DNA of 64,000 nt from Xanthomarina maritima (lineage in GTDB: Bacteria; Bacteroidota; Bacteroidia; Flavobacteriales; Flavobacteriaceae), in contig NZ_VSFC01000030.1 of the NCBI RefSeq assembly GCF_008084905.1, positions 1,478 through 65,477 of the forward strand, read 5' to 3'. This document shows positions 35,336-43,200 of this stretch, piece after piece. A program made the position numbers and the translations under genes. The notes below the pieces were generated by a model. That model searched no databases. It saw only the letters and a list, made by a program, of their open reading frames with translations, and was not told the origin of the DNA. Position 1 is the first letter of the stretch. Every line of letters begins with the position of its first letter.

Positions 35336-36475
35336 ATGAAATTAGCTATTATATCACATACAGAACACTATAAAGCGGCTGATGGAACTATTGTTGGCTG
35401 GGGGCCTACCATCACAGAAATCAATCACCTTCTGGAGATCTTTGATACCATTTATCATGTGGCCATGTTACATGAAACGGATGCGCCTCCAAGTGCTTTA
35501 CCTTATGTGTCCCATAGAATCGTTTTTGTGCCTTTACCAGCCTTAGGTGGTAATAGTTTGGGGGCCAAATGCCAATTACTTTGGAAAGCGCCTAAGGTAT
35601 TAAGCATCGTAAATAAAACATTAAAAAAAGTCGACTGGTTTCAGTTTCGTGCCCCTACAGGGATAGGGGTTTATGTGATTCCTTTTTTAACCCTTTGTGT
35701 CAAAACTCCTGGCTGGTTTAAGTATGCAGGAAATTGGAATCAAGAAACCCCTCCTTTAGGGTACCGATGGCAACGCTGGATGTTGAAACAGCAATCTAGG
35801 AAGGTAACTATCAATGGGAGTTGGAACCATCAGCCCAAGCACTGTATCACCTTTGAAAACCCCTGTTTAACAAATGACGAACTTGATGAAGGGTTAAAAC
35901 TTGGCAAAGAAAAATCCTTAGAGGGCCTTATTAATGTCTGCTATGTGGGACGTTTAGAAAGACCCAAAGGCGTCGAGCGTATCATTCAAGCCATGGCAGC
36001 GCTTACAGAAGTAGAAAAAAAACGTATTGGGGTAGTGCACTTAGTAGGGGATGGTCCAGAAAAAGCTTATTTTGTAGAGCTTAGTAAAACAGCTGGCGTG
36101 ACTTTTAAATTTCATGGCTTTTTACCAAGAGAGGAAGTCTTTGAAATTTATAAAAAAAGTCAGGTCTTTTTAATGCCCACCACGGCTTCGGAAGGCTTTC
36201 CAAAAGCCATTGCCGAAGCCATGAACTTTGGATGCATCCCAATAGTATCTGATGTATCAAGTATCAGTCAGTATATAAAAAATAATATACATGGACTAAT
36301 TCTTGATGAGGTAACTAGTAACAGACTCATAGAGAGAATAAGAACGGTCTTGAATTATACTGAAGAAGAACATATAAGGACAATCCATTCCCAAAAAGAA
36401 ATAGTGCGATTATTTACATTTGAATATTATAATTGGAGTATTACTTCACGAATCTTATCTTTAAAAAATAAATAA
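35336..36475 (+). CDS. Glycosyltransferase family 4
   Basis: This is a GT-B-like transferase of 379 residues with a short, less typical acceptor domain (KLAIISHTEHYKAADGTIVGWGPT). The donor domain is clear: CYVGRLERPKGVERIIQAM, LVGDGPEKAYF, FHGFLPREEVFEIYKKSQVFLMPTTASEGFPKAIAEAMNFG with the E-x7-E pair. It directly follows another GT4 and precedes the polymerase/ligase-like gene by 7 bases. The donor is unknown. Confidence 0.9.
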   Translation: MKLAIISHTEHYKAADGTIVGWGPTITEINHLLEIFDTIYHVAMLHETDAPPSALPYVSHRIVFVPLPALGGNSLGAKCQLLWKAPKVLSIVNKTLKKVDWFQFRAPTGIGVYVIPFLTLCVKTPGWFKYAGNWNQETPPLGYRWQRWMLKQQSRKVTINGSWNHQPKHCITFENPCLTNDELDEGLKLGKEKSLEGLINVCYVGRLERPKGVERIIQAMAALTEVEKKRIGVVHLVGDGPEKAYFVELSKTAGVTFKFHGFLPREEVFEIYKKSQVFLMPTTASEGFPKAIAEAMNFGCIPIVSDVSSISQYIKNNIHGLILDEVTSNRLIERIRTVLNYTEEEHIRTIHSQKEIVRLFTFEYYNWSITSRILSLKNK

Positions 36476-36482
36476 GAATTAA

Positions 36483-37838
36483 TTGAAAAATACATTTTCT
36501 TATATCTCTTTAGTAATTATTCATATCCTTATTGGTGCAATAATATTTATATTTGAACCTTTAGGTAGAATCTATTTTATATTAGCTGGTATTTATCTAA
36601 CTGCTGGAATATTTTTGGCTTCTTCTTCAGATAAAACTTATAAGGTATTATTAGCGTGTGCTTACTTTGTTGGGGCAGAAGTGTTTTTTAGAATGACTAA
36701 AACAGGGCTTTCTTATGAGGCTTCCAAGTATTTAGTAATTTTGTTTGTTGTTATAGGTATGTTTTATAAAGGGATTTCTGGAAAAGGGTACCCTTATTTT
36801 ATATTTTTAATTTTATTAGTTCCTGCCATTGTTGTGGCTTCTGTTACATTGACATATAATGCAAGTTTTAGGACCAATATTGCTTTTGTCTTAAGTGGTC
36901 CTGTTTGTTTAGGTATCGCATCATTATTTTGTTTTGATAGAAAAATAAAATTCGATAAACTATTAAGCATTTTATGGTATATGTTATATCCATTAATTAC
37001 AACAACAACATATTTGTTTTTGTATAATCCAAGTATTAAGGACACCTTATCAGGAACAGCGTCAAATGCTGCAACATCTGGAGGTTTTGGTCCCAATCAG
37101 GTGGCTACAACCTTAGGTTTAGGGATATTTTTAATTATTGTAAGGTTATTTTTAAAATCGCCTACAATGTTTCTAAAAATATTTAATATTATTATTCTAG
37201 GTGCTATGTCTTTTAGGGCAATTGTAACGTTTAGTCGAGGAGGCGTTTTTGCAGCAATAATTGTTGTTGCTGCTTTTTTATGGTCTTTATTTTTTAGAAC
37301 CTCATTCAAACAGAAAAATCAGATTATTTGGTCTTTTTTATTGTTACTAATGGCTTTAGTGATTACATGGACCATTAGTTCTAATCAAACAAGTGGCTTA
37401 ATTGATAATAGATATACAAACAAAGATTCAATGGGAAGAGTAAAAGGGGATATTTCAACTGGTAGGTTAGATTTGTTTGTAGAAGAAATTGAAGGGTTTT
37501 TAGAAAGCCCTTTTTTAGGTATTGGAGCCAGCAGAATAAAAAATATTCGAGTGGAAGAGACTGGTCTTAGATTGCCATCACATAATGAAATTGGAAGGCT
37601 TTTAGCTGAACACGGTATTCTAGGAATTATAGCAATTTTGATTTTGATATTTACACCATTAGCTTATTATGGGAAAAATAATAAAAACCTCTTTTTCTAT
37701 GCCTTTTTAGCCTTTTGGTTTGCCACCATCAACCACTCAGGGATGCGCATTGCTGCACCTTCTTTTATTTATGCTCTGGCATTATTAAATGTAACGTATG
37801 AAAAACGTCCTCTATATAGGAAACAAATTAAACAGTAA
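36483..37838 (+). CDS. O-antigen polymerase/ligase-like membrane protein (Wzy/WaaL type)
   Basis: This 451-residue inner-membrane protein has about twelve hydrophobic helices. The conserved Wzy_C/ligase area is seen in TFSRGGVFAAIIVVAAFLW, the large periplasmic loop after it, and the SHNEIGRLLAEHGILG block that carries the catalytic-type histidine. It starts with TTG (36483); no in-frame ATG is available nearby upstream. It may polymerise repeat units or ligate the glycan to lipid A core or another acceptor. Because an ABC exporter is present rather than a visible Wzx flippase, a ligase role is the more economical guess. Its 3' end overlaps the next GT4 by 41 bases. Confidence 0.85.
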   Translation: MKNTFSYISLVIIHILIGAIIFIFEPLGRIYFILAGIYLTAGIFLASSSDKTYKVLLACAYFVGAEVFFRMTKTGLSYEASKYLVILFVVIGMFYKGISGKGYPYFIFLILLVPAIVVASVTLTYNASFRTNIAFVLSGPVCLGIASLFCFDRKIKFDKLLSILWYMLYPLITTTTYLFLYNPSIKDTLSGTASNAATSGGFGPNQVATTLGLGIFLIIVRLFLKSPTMFLKIFNIIILGAMSFRAIVTFSRGGVFAAIIVVAAFLWSLFFRTSFKQKNQIIWSFLLLLMALVITWTISSNQTSGLIDNRYTNKDSMGRVKGDISTGRLDLFVEEIEGFLESPFLGIGASRIKNIRVEETGLRLPSHNEIGRLLAEHGILGIIAILILIFTPLAYYGKNNKNLFFYAFLAFWFATINHSGMRIAAPSFIYALALLNVTYEKRPLYRKQIKQ

Positions 37839-38808
37839 AAGAAGCAATGTGTCTTCTATTAGTGTCTTAGGCCCCATGTTGGAAGATGAAGGGTTTAAGT
37901 TAAGATATGCTTCTTCATATCCAAATAAAATAAAACGGATGTTAGATATGCTTTGGACTTGTTTCAAGTATAGAAAACAAACCGATGTGGTAATTATAGA
38001 TACCTACAGCACGCAAAACTTTTACTATGCCCTTTTAGTCAGTCAGTTTTGTCGCTTATTAGACCTAAAATATGTGACCAGTCTCAATGGAGGAAATTTA
38101 CCCATGCGTCTAAAAAAGAATCCAATCTTATGTCGTACTATTTTTAATCATGCCTATAAACTGGTGTCGCCTTCTACCTATTTAAAAGAAGCTTTTGAGT
38201 CTTATGGCTATCAAAATGTGTATTACATACCTAACAGTCTGGAGATGGAGCAATATGTGTTTCATTCAAAAGCCTTTCAAAAAGTAGAGTTGTTATGGGT
38301 GCGCTCTTTTTCAGCTATATATAATCCGTTATTAGCAGTTAAAGTATTAAAAAAGCTAAAAGATGATGGCCTGCAAGCCAGCTTGTGTATGATGGGTCCT
38401 GATGCTGATGGCTCTTTGGAGGCCGTCAAGCAATTAGCGAATGACTTGGATGTTTCTGTAAGATTTACAGGTAAACTTCCAAAGAAAGACTGGCTGGCCT
38501 TAGCGAAAGATTATAACATGTTTATAAACACCACCAATTTCGATAACATGCCTGTCTCTGTGATAGAGGCTATGGCATTAGGCTTACCTGTGGTATCTAC
38601 CAATGTAGGAGGTTTACCATATCTATTAAAACACGAAAAAGACGCCTTATTAGTACCCCCAGATAATGCAGAAGCCTTTGTAGTGGCTATTAAACAACTA
38701 CTAAATAACCCTTTAGCCACTAGAACCATGGCATTTAACGCCAGGCAGAAAGTAGAACAATTTGATTGGAATCTGGTCAAACACCAGTGGATAAAATTGC
38801 TTAGTTAA
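37798..38808 (+). CDS. Glycosyltransferase family 4
   Basis: This is a GT-B transferase of 336 residues that begins inside the last 41 bases of the preceding gene, in another frame. The opening KNVLYIGNKLNSKRSNVSSI and the linker TSLNGGNLPMRLKKNPILCR are GT4-like. The donor domain has WVRSFSAIYNPLLAVKVL, FTGKLPKKDWLALAKDY, and a variant of the usual motif (NFDNMPVSVIEAMALG) with Asp at the first acidic place. It is the last gene of the main locus; a hairpin follows at 38819. Confidence 0.9.
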   Translation: MKNVLYIGNKLNSKRSNVSSISVLGPMLEDEGFKLRYASSYPNKIKRMLDMLWTCFKYRKQTDVVIIDTYSTQNFYYALLVSQFCRLLDLKYVTSLNGGNLPMRLKKNPILCRTIFNHAYKLVSPSTYLKEAFESYGYQNVYYIPNSLEMEQYVFHSKAFQKVELLWVRSFSAIYNPLLAVKVLKKLKDDGLQASLCMMGPDADGSLEAVKQLANDLDVSVRFTGKLPKKDWLALAKDYNMFINTTNFDNMPVSVIEAMALGLPVVSTNVGGLPYLLKHEKDALLVPPDNAEAFVVAIKQLLNNPLATRTMAFNARQKVEQFDWNLVKHQWIKLLS

Positions 38809-38818
38809 AGCCCCTAAA

Positions 38819-38839
38819 TCCCCAAAGGGGACTTTTTCT
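38819..38839 (+). terminator. Probable intrinsic terminator after the polysaccharide locus
   Basis: A GC-rich stem TCCCC/GGGGA (38819-38823 with 38827-38831, loop AAA) is followed by CTTTTTCT. It starts 10 bases after the last glycosyltransferase stop. The sequence around it (CCCCTAAATCCCCAAAGGGG) also looks like a dispersed palindrome, so it may serve both as repeat and as terminator. Confidence 0.55.
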
Positions 38840-38842
38840 GTG

Positions 38843-38890
38843 GAAATTGAAATCTAAATTGAAATAGAAATTGAGCTTGAAATAGAGGTG
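38843..38890. repeat. Hexamer tandem array, GAAATN units
   Basis: Eight in-phase 6-base units (GAAATT, GAAATC, TAAATT, GAAATA, GAAATT, GAGCTT, GAAATA, GAGGTG) follow the terminator-like hairpin. It is the only array of period 6 found; the others have period 7. Confidence 0.75.
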
Positions 38891-38961
38891 TTTAGTTTTC
38901 TTTTTTCAGTTGTCGGTTCATGTTGTTTGAATTTAATTTTTTGGGTTTAATATAATTTTTA

Positions 38962-39059
38962 ACTCACAACTAAAAACTAAAAACTCACAACCAATTACCG
39001 ACAACTCACAACTCACAACCGACAACCGACAACCGACAACAGACAACCGACAACAGTAA
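38962..39059. repeat. Heptamer tandem array, ACTCACA/ACCGACA units
   Basis: Fourteen in-phase 7-base units, among them ACTCACA (four), ACTAAAA (two), ACCGACA (five) and ACAGACA. In the ACAACNN frame these are the same unit family as the arrays around the S23 gene at 33.7-34.2 kb. The array fills most of the 339-base gap between the last glycosyltransferase and the small reversed gene at 39148. Nothing else is seen in that gap apart from the hairpin and the hexamers. Confidence 0.9.
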
Positions 39060-39147
39060 ACAACCCATAACTATAAGGTCGATAGGGAGGGTAACCTATT
39101 AAAACTTCAAAAAGTATCCCGCCACTCCCAGCAAATAAATCTATAAA

Positions 39148-39396
39148 TCAAATGGAATCCATAATAGTAGTAGAAGACCTTGGAGGTTTTATCGAAAGCT
39201 TATTTTTCTTATCTAAAATGGCATTTACTTTATCTTCATGAACATTGTAATATTCACAAAAAGCTTTCATACTTATTTCCCGTTCTTTGGGTAAATCATA
39301 TTTCTTTATAATACGATTGAATATGTTACAGGCAGTCTTATAGCATACACCCTTAAGTGCAACAATATCATTAACTGTTATAAACAACCTGTCCAT
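39148..39396 (-). CDS. Small hypothetical protein, possible helix-turn-helix
   Basis: This is not assigned to a named family. The 82-residue protein begins MDRLFITVNDIVALKGVCYKTACNIF, which reads as a helix-turn-helix like those of excisionases and phage-type regulators (a VNDIVALKGVC helix, turn, then KTACNIFNRIIKKYD), and ends with a Ser/Thr-rich tail. Similar small proteins occur in accessory regions of Bacteroidota. It is convergent with the polysaccharide locus and lies next to repeat arrays. DNA binding is a guess from the helix pattern. Confidence 0.55.
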   Translation of the reverse strand: MDRLFITVNDIVALKGVCYKTACNIFNRIIKKYDLPKEREISMKAFCEYYNVHEDKVNAILDKKNKLSIKPPRSSTTIMDSI

Positions 39397-39885
39397 TTTT
39401 AATTTTTTTAATCACATCATGCCAATTCGCAAAACTAACTCCAATCATCAGTGTAACCTAACTTTTAATTAAAGACCTATTAACCATGAGTTAACAATTT
39501 TTAGGTTAATAAACTTTGTATTTTGTTGAAAACGGATATTTTAAAACCGATACAAAACTATTTCTTTTATATACTTTAAAATAGGACATAAAAAAATCAG
39601 TTATACAAACATAAATCAAACAGCTAATAAACAGTGCTTTGTGGTTTTGTTTGCTTTCTATTTCTCCCTTTTACATTTGTTTAAGTGTCATTTGTATCTT
39701 GAATATGTTTCATGGACGAAACCTAAATAATTTGTTGATAGAAAGTTAAGACATGAAATATTCCATCTTCAGTTAAAAATGTAACTTTTTGTAAGTCAAT
39801 TTACAAATCGTCAGTTCGAGTACTTTTTGTGAATTATAGTGAACAAAAAATGTATCGAGAACCGATTTCAACTTCCCAATTCAAA

Positions 39886-39927
39886 AATCATCAATCATCA
39901 ATCATCAATCTCCAATCTCCAATCCCT
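39886..39927. repeat. Heptamer tandem array, AATCATC/AATCTCC units
   Basis: Six in-phase 7-base units: AATCATC three times, AATCTCC twice, AATCCCT once. The array passes directly into the 11-base-period array that follows. Confidence 0.88.
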
Positions 39928-39980
39928 TTCCCATACCTTTCCCATGGCTTTCCTATGGTTTTCCTATGCCTTTCCTATAA
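39924..39980. repeat. Tandem array with 11-base period (CTTTCCYATRN)
   Basis: Five consecutive units related to CCTTTCCCATA, with one unit of 12 bases, follow the heptamer array without a gap. The units drift from CCTTTCCCAT to TTTTCCTAT and CTTTCCTAT. It is one turn of B-DNA per unit, which could give a curved tract, but this is not tested. Confidence 0.75.
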
Positions 39981-40273
39981 AACCATAAAGTCAATGACCC
40001 AAGTTTTTCTTAGTCACTTAGGAACAGATAGGAACATATTGGAACTATTTTGGAGTTATTCTGAACGCTTAGTGAGCAATTGGCAAGAATATGTATTGTA
40101 TTGGTAATCAATGGTATTGTATGGACTTATCGAGGTTTTTATTAAAAAGCTGTCCTATGTTTGGGGTATTAGAAGAAGCAATTCATGCGTTCATTTAATA
40201 AATCAGATAGGTCGACATATTAGATTTTTAAAAACAAAGAATTGCCAACTAATAAAAAATGTTTTTTTAATCT

Positions 40274-40293
40274 GATGAACATATCAGTTCATC
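40274..40293. promoter_or_regulatory. Perfect 7-base inverted repeat upstream of the 40310 gene
   Basis: GATGAAC (40274-40280) and GTTCATC (40287-40293) are separated by six bases, and the repeat ends 16 bases before the ATG at 40310. It could be an operator or a small 5'-leader hairpin that affects translation. No T-run follows, so a terminator is unlikely. Confidence 0.45.
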
Positions 40294-40309
40294 CAAAATT
40301 TTTAATATT

Positions 40310-41059
40310 ATGGCAAAAGTAAAGTCATTATTTAATGTAGAAGGGACACTCGGAGAAGTGACATTCTACAAAGATCAAGACGGATATAAAATCCGTACCA
40401 AAAATAGTGTGTCTAAAGAACGTATTATGAGCGACCCTGCATATGCACGAACTCGTGAAAATCTTTCAGAGTTTGCAAATGCGGCTACTAGTGGTAAAAT
40501 GCTACGCAGAAGTATTGTTAGTCTTATGAACGACGCAAAAGACAATCGTGTAACTTCTAGATTAACTCAAGTAATGAGTAAAGTTAAAAATGAAGATCTA
40601 ACTTCTGCTCGTGGACAACGTAATGTGGCTACAGGTATTTTAACAGCTTTAGGAAAAGGGTGGTTAATAGGGTTTAACTTTAATAAAAGAGCCATATTAG
40701 ACTCCGTGCTTCAGGCATCTTACACACTTAACCCTGCAACAGGTGAAGTAGTTATTGCCGATTTAATTCCTATTCAGCAGTTAGAAATCCCTGAAGGAGC
40801 GACTCACGTAGATTTCAGTTCAGGTTTTTTAAATCTGGATTTTGATTCAGGTGTTAAAGATTTGCAATTAAGTAACTTAGTAAATCTGCTTATTGATGCA
40901 TCTGTTTCTCCAGTAACTCTAACACCACTAGGTGTTCCTACGGGATCTGGACAAAATTTCTACTTCTTAAAAGTAGCTTTTTATCAGGAGATTAATGGAG
41001 TTCAATACCCACTTAATAATGGGGCATTTAATGCTTTACAAATTATAGATGTAGTATAA
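40310..41059 (+). CDS. Conserved hypothetical protein of Bacteroidota type
   Basis: I do not assign a function. The 249-residue protein has a very recognisable N-terminus for a family common in Flavobacteria: KSLFNVEGTLGEVTFYKDQDGYKIRTKNSVSKERI, followed by AYARTRENLSEFANAA. The middle is helical and basic (LRRSIVSLMNDAKDNRVTSRLTQVM), and the C-terminal 100 residues look beta-rich with acidic turns. There is no signal peptide or membrane segment. It stands alone, with an inverted repeat before it and a strong terminator after it, so it is a single-gene unit. A phage- or secretion-derived structural role is conceivable but unproved. Confidence 0.75.
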   Translation: MAKVKSLFNVEGTLGEVTFYKDQDGYKIRTKNSVSKERIMSDPAYARTRENLSEFANAATSGKMLRRSIVSLMNDAKDNRVTSRLTQVMSKVKNEDLTSARGQRNVATGILTALGKGWLIGFNFNKRAILDSVLQASYTLNPATGEVVIADLIPIQQLEIPEGATHVDFSSGFLNLDFDSGVKDLQLSNLVNLLIDASVSPVTLTPLGVPTGSGQNFYFLKVAFYQEINGVQYPLNNGAFNALQIIDVV

Positions 41060-41080
41060 TTTGTTAATGTTAGCATCTTT

Positions 41081-41112
41081 AAAAGACTGTTCGCAAGGAC
41101 AGTCTTTTTTTA
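41081..41112 (+). terminator. Intrinsic terminator after the 40310 gene
   Basis: A perfect 10-base stem AAAAGACTGT/ACAGTCTTTT (41081-41090 with 41099-41108) with loop TCGCAAGG is followed by further T residues. It lies 21 bases after the stop codon. Confidence 0.9.
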
Positions 41113-41304
41113 TTCTCTTTGATATAAATAAACAACAACATACGGTCAATGTAAGCTTCACCAAAAATGTGTCATTATAAGGAGTGACACTAGGTAAAGC
41201 CAATATTGAGCTTGCCGAAGTGAAGCCTCGAAGACATCAAAATAAATAGCTATATTATGATTAGAAAACCATAGGTATCATATATTTTACTCACTACCCA
41301 TAAT

Positions 41305-41489
41305 CTCACGTCACTTCGAGTGAAACCGAGGTACGAGGTTTTGTATAGAGAAGCACCCCACACCTCACAACCTCACGTCACTTCAAGTAAAACCGAGGTA
41401 CGAGGTTTTGTATTGAGAAGCAACCCACACCCCACACCCTCACGTCACTTCGAGTGAAACCGAGGTATGAGGTTTTGTATCGAGAAGCA
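41305..41489. repeat. Three tandem copies of a composite 67-base repeat
   Basis: Copies begin at 41305, 41372 and 41439, a spacing of exactly 67 bases both times. Each has a 46-base core from GTCACTTC to GAGAAGC that is nearly identical (few changes such as GAGTGAA/AAGTAAA), and a 21-base linker made of three 7-base units (for example CCCCACA, CCTCACA, ACCTCAC). The core resembles dispersed intergenic sequences common in Flavobacteria. Three copies with coherent linkers rule out a CRISPR array, since the linkers are simple repeats and not unique spacers. Confidence 0.88.
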
Positions 41490-41538
41490 ACCCACACCCT
41501 ACACTCCACAACACATTACACATAACATAAAATAAACT
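41490..41538. repeat. Degenerate heptamer array, NCCCACA to ACATAAA units
   Basis: Seven in-phase 7-base units (ACCCACA, CCCTACA, CTCCACA, ACACATT, ACACATA, ACATAAA, ATAAACT) follow the third 67-base copy and run to the -33 position of the predicted promoter of the phosphoglycosyltransferase gene. Units drift gradually from C-rich to A-rich. Confidence 0.7.
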
Positions 41539-41567
41539 TGTATAAGTTTTCAAACTTAGTATCTTTA
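41538..41567 (+). promoter_or_regulatory. Predicted Bacteroidota-type promoter of the phosphoglycosyltransferase gene
   Basis: TTG at 41538-41540 and TATCTTTA at 41560-41567 are 19 bases apart, close to the Bacteroidota consensus (TTTG at -33, TAnnTTTG at -7), with one mismatch at the last base. The start codon lies 24 bases further on. It is the only convincing signal in this gap. Confidence 0.45.
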
Positions 41568-41590
41568 CCCTTACTTAATGAAAGATTTAA

Positions 41591-42982
41591 ATGTCCAAAA
41601 ATGACATACATTTTAATATTTCTGAGAGAAAGGTTCTATTAAGAATAGTAGATATTCTCTCTATTTTGGGAATGTTATATTTAATAAGTTCCTTATTTGC
41701 TTTCGATTATTTTTCAGTAACTAAAGAGAACTGGACCTGGGTTGTGGTCCTATTATTATATATCAGTGTCTTTGGTACCATCTTTGAACTTTACGATTTA
41801 CAAAAGGCTAGTAAACTGGATAAAGTAATTAGTAACATATTTTTAACAGCTTCTTTTACTGTTTTATTTTATCTGTTAACCCCTTATTTTACGCCATTTC
41901 TTCCTACCAATAGATTGCAGATTGTCTATTTTTATTTGGCTATTATATTGGCACTTCTTATTTGGAGGTTCATTTATGTGAATTTTATAACCTCACCTAG
42001 GTTCTATAAAAAAGTGCTTATTGTAGGTGAAATTTCAAATATTGAATCCATTATCGATGCTTTTAAAAACTCAGATCCAAATTATAAAATTGTAGGGTTT
42101 ATTAACTGCGAATTATCTCAAAAAGATAGCATCAAGTTTAAAGGAATAGCTGAATATGCTTGTACAGAATTGCATCAAGTGATTGAGAAAGAAAAGATTT
42201 CTGAAATTATTGTAGCTAGTTATAATGCCGAAACCATTACCACTGAAATTTATAACGATTTAATTTTACTTTTAGAACGTGGGTTTCCTATTAAAGAATA
42301 TACTCAGGTGATTGAGGATATGACCTATAGGGTACCAGTACAATTTGTTGGAAAGGATTTTTATAAATACTTCCCCTTTAGCCGAAGCAATCAGAATAAA
42401 TTTTATTTATTTTACCATCGGCTTTTTGATACCCTATTTTCATTTGCAGGCGTAATAGTTGGACTCTGTATCTTACCTTTTATTTTATTAGGAAACCTCA
42501 TAGCAAATCGTGGCCCTTTATTCTATTTTCAAGACAGAGTGGGTAAAAATGGCAAAGTGTTTTCCATAATAAAATTTAGAACCATGATTATTGATGCCGA
42601 AAAGCAAGGTGCTGTTTGGGCAGAAAAAGATGATATTCGGGTCACAACTTTTGGGAGATTCTTAAGACGTTCTCGATTAGACGAATTCCCTCAGTTTTTA
42701 AATATATTAAAAGGAGACATGAGTTTAATTGGCCCAAGACCAGAACGACCTTACTTTGTAAAAGAATTATCTCAAGTTATTCCATTTTATGAAACCAGAC
42801 ACATTATTAAACCTGGTCTAACGGGTTGGGCACAAGTTAAAGTGCGTTATGGTTCTACCGTAGAAGATAGCCTTCTGAAATTGCAATACGACTTGTATTA
42901 TATTAAACACCGAAGCTTCTTTTTAGATGCCAATGTGATTGTAAAAACTCTAAGCACCATGGTATTTTATAGAGGACAGTAG
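41591..42982 (+). CDS. Undecaprenyl-phosphate sugar phosphotransferase (WcaJ/WbaP-like)
   Basis: This enzyme starts a glycan by moving sugar-1-phosphate to undecaprenyl phosphate. The 463-residue protein has four N-terminal membrane helices, a soluble nucleotide-fold region (YKKVLIVGEISNIESIIDAF, about 140-250), a fifth membrane segment (about 280-300) and the C-terminal catalytic domain with KFRTMIIDAEKQGAVWAEKDD, TTFGRFLRRSRLDEFPQFLNILKGDMSLIGPRPERP and PGLTGWAQV. It stands apart from the main locus, 2.8 kb downstream, with its own promoter, so it may serve this locus or a different glycan. It is followed by the longest heptamer array. Confidence 0.93.
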   Translation: MSKNDIHFNISERKVLLRIVDILSILGMLYLISSLFAFDYFSVTKENWTWVVVLLLYISVFGTIFELYDLQKASKLDKVISNIFLTASFTVLFYLLTPYFTPFLPTNRLQIVYFYLAIILALLIWRFIYVNFITSPRFYKKVLIVGEISNIESIIDAFKNSDPNYKIVGFINCELSQKDSIKFKGIAEYACTELHQVIEKEKISEIIVASYNAETITTEIYNDLILLLERGFPIKEYTQVIEDMTYRVPVQFVGKDFYKYFPFSRSNQNKFYLFYHRLFDTLFSFAGVIVGLCILPFILLGNLIANRGPLFYFQDRVGKNGKVFSIIKFRTMIIDAEKQGAVWAEKDDIRVTTFGRFLRRSRLDEFPQFLNILKGDMSLIGPRPERPYFVKELSQVIPFYETRHIIKPGLTGWAQVKVRYGSTVEDSLLKLQYDLYYIKHRSFFLDANVIVKTLSTMVFYRGQ

Positions 42983-42989
42983 AGTTTTT

Positions 42990-43101
42990 AGGTAATAGGG
43001 ATTAGGAAATAGGCAATAGGGATTAGGCAAAAGGCATAAGGAATTAGGAATTAGAAAAAGAAAATAGACAAAAGAAAATAGACAAAAGATAAAAGATAAC
43101 T
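42990..43101. repeat. Heptamer tandem array, AGGNANT then GANAAAA units
   Basis: Sixteen consecutive in-phase 7-base units: AGGTAAT, AGGGATT, AGGAAAT, AGGCAAT, AGGGATT, AGGCAAA, AGGCATA, AGGAATT (twice), AGAAAAA, then GAAAATA, GACAAAA, GAAAATA, GACAAAA, GATAAAA, GATAACT. The unit sequence changes half-way but the phase does not. It begins 7 bases after the stop of the phosphoglycosyltransferase gene. Confidence 0.92.
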
Positions 43102-43102
43102 T

Positions 43103-43138
43103 GTCATTGCGAGGAAGGAACGACCGAAGCAATCTCAT
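43103..43138. repeat. Half-copy of the palindromic dispersed element
   Basis: It starts GTCATTGCGAGGAAGGAACG and ends GCAATCTCAT. This corresponds to the reverse complement of about 33651-33692, the right half of the element at 33575-33693, with a short internal deletion. It sits between two heptamer arrays. Confidence 0.75.
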
Positions 43139-43200
43139 GATTAGAAACGAAGATGAATTTGAAGTCGAAGATGAATTTGATAATCTTAAAGGATTAATTT

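Larger units (their letters stand above)
39397..40309. other. 913-base region without a convincing gene
   Basis: No supported coding sequence is seen. It holds the upstream region of the small reversed gene, a heptamer array (39886-39927), an 11-base-period array (39924-39980) and a short inverted repeat (40274-40293) before the gene at 40310. A 92-codon open frame at 39829-40107 reads through the repeat arrays and has low-complexity composition, so it is not called. The last 200 bases probably carry the promoter of the 40310 gene, but I could not identify it. Confidence 0.55.

Noticed and set aside
39829-40107. Open frame of 92 codons before the 40310 gene
   Set aside because: It translates the heptamer and 11-base arrays, has low-complexity composition and no recognisable motif.
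41305-41489. Possible CRISPR array
   Set aside because: Three copies only, and the 21-base linkers are simple heptamers rather than unique spacers. No cas gene is in the window.
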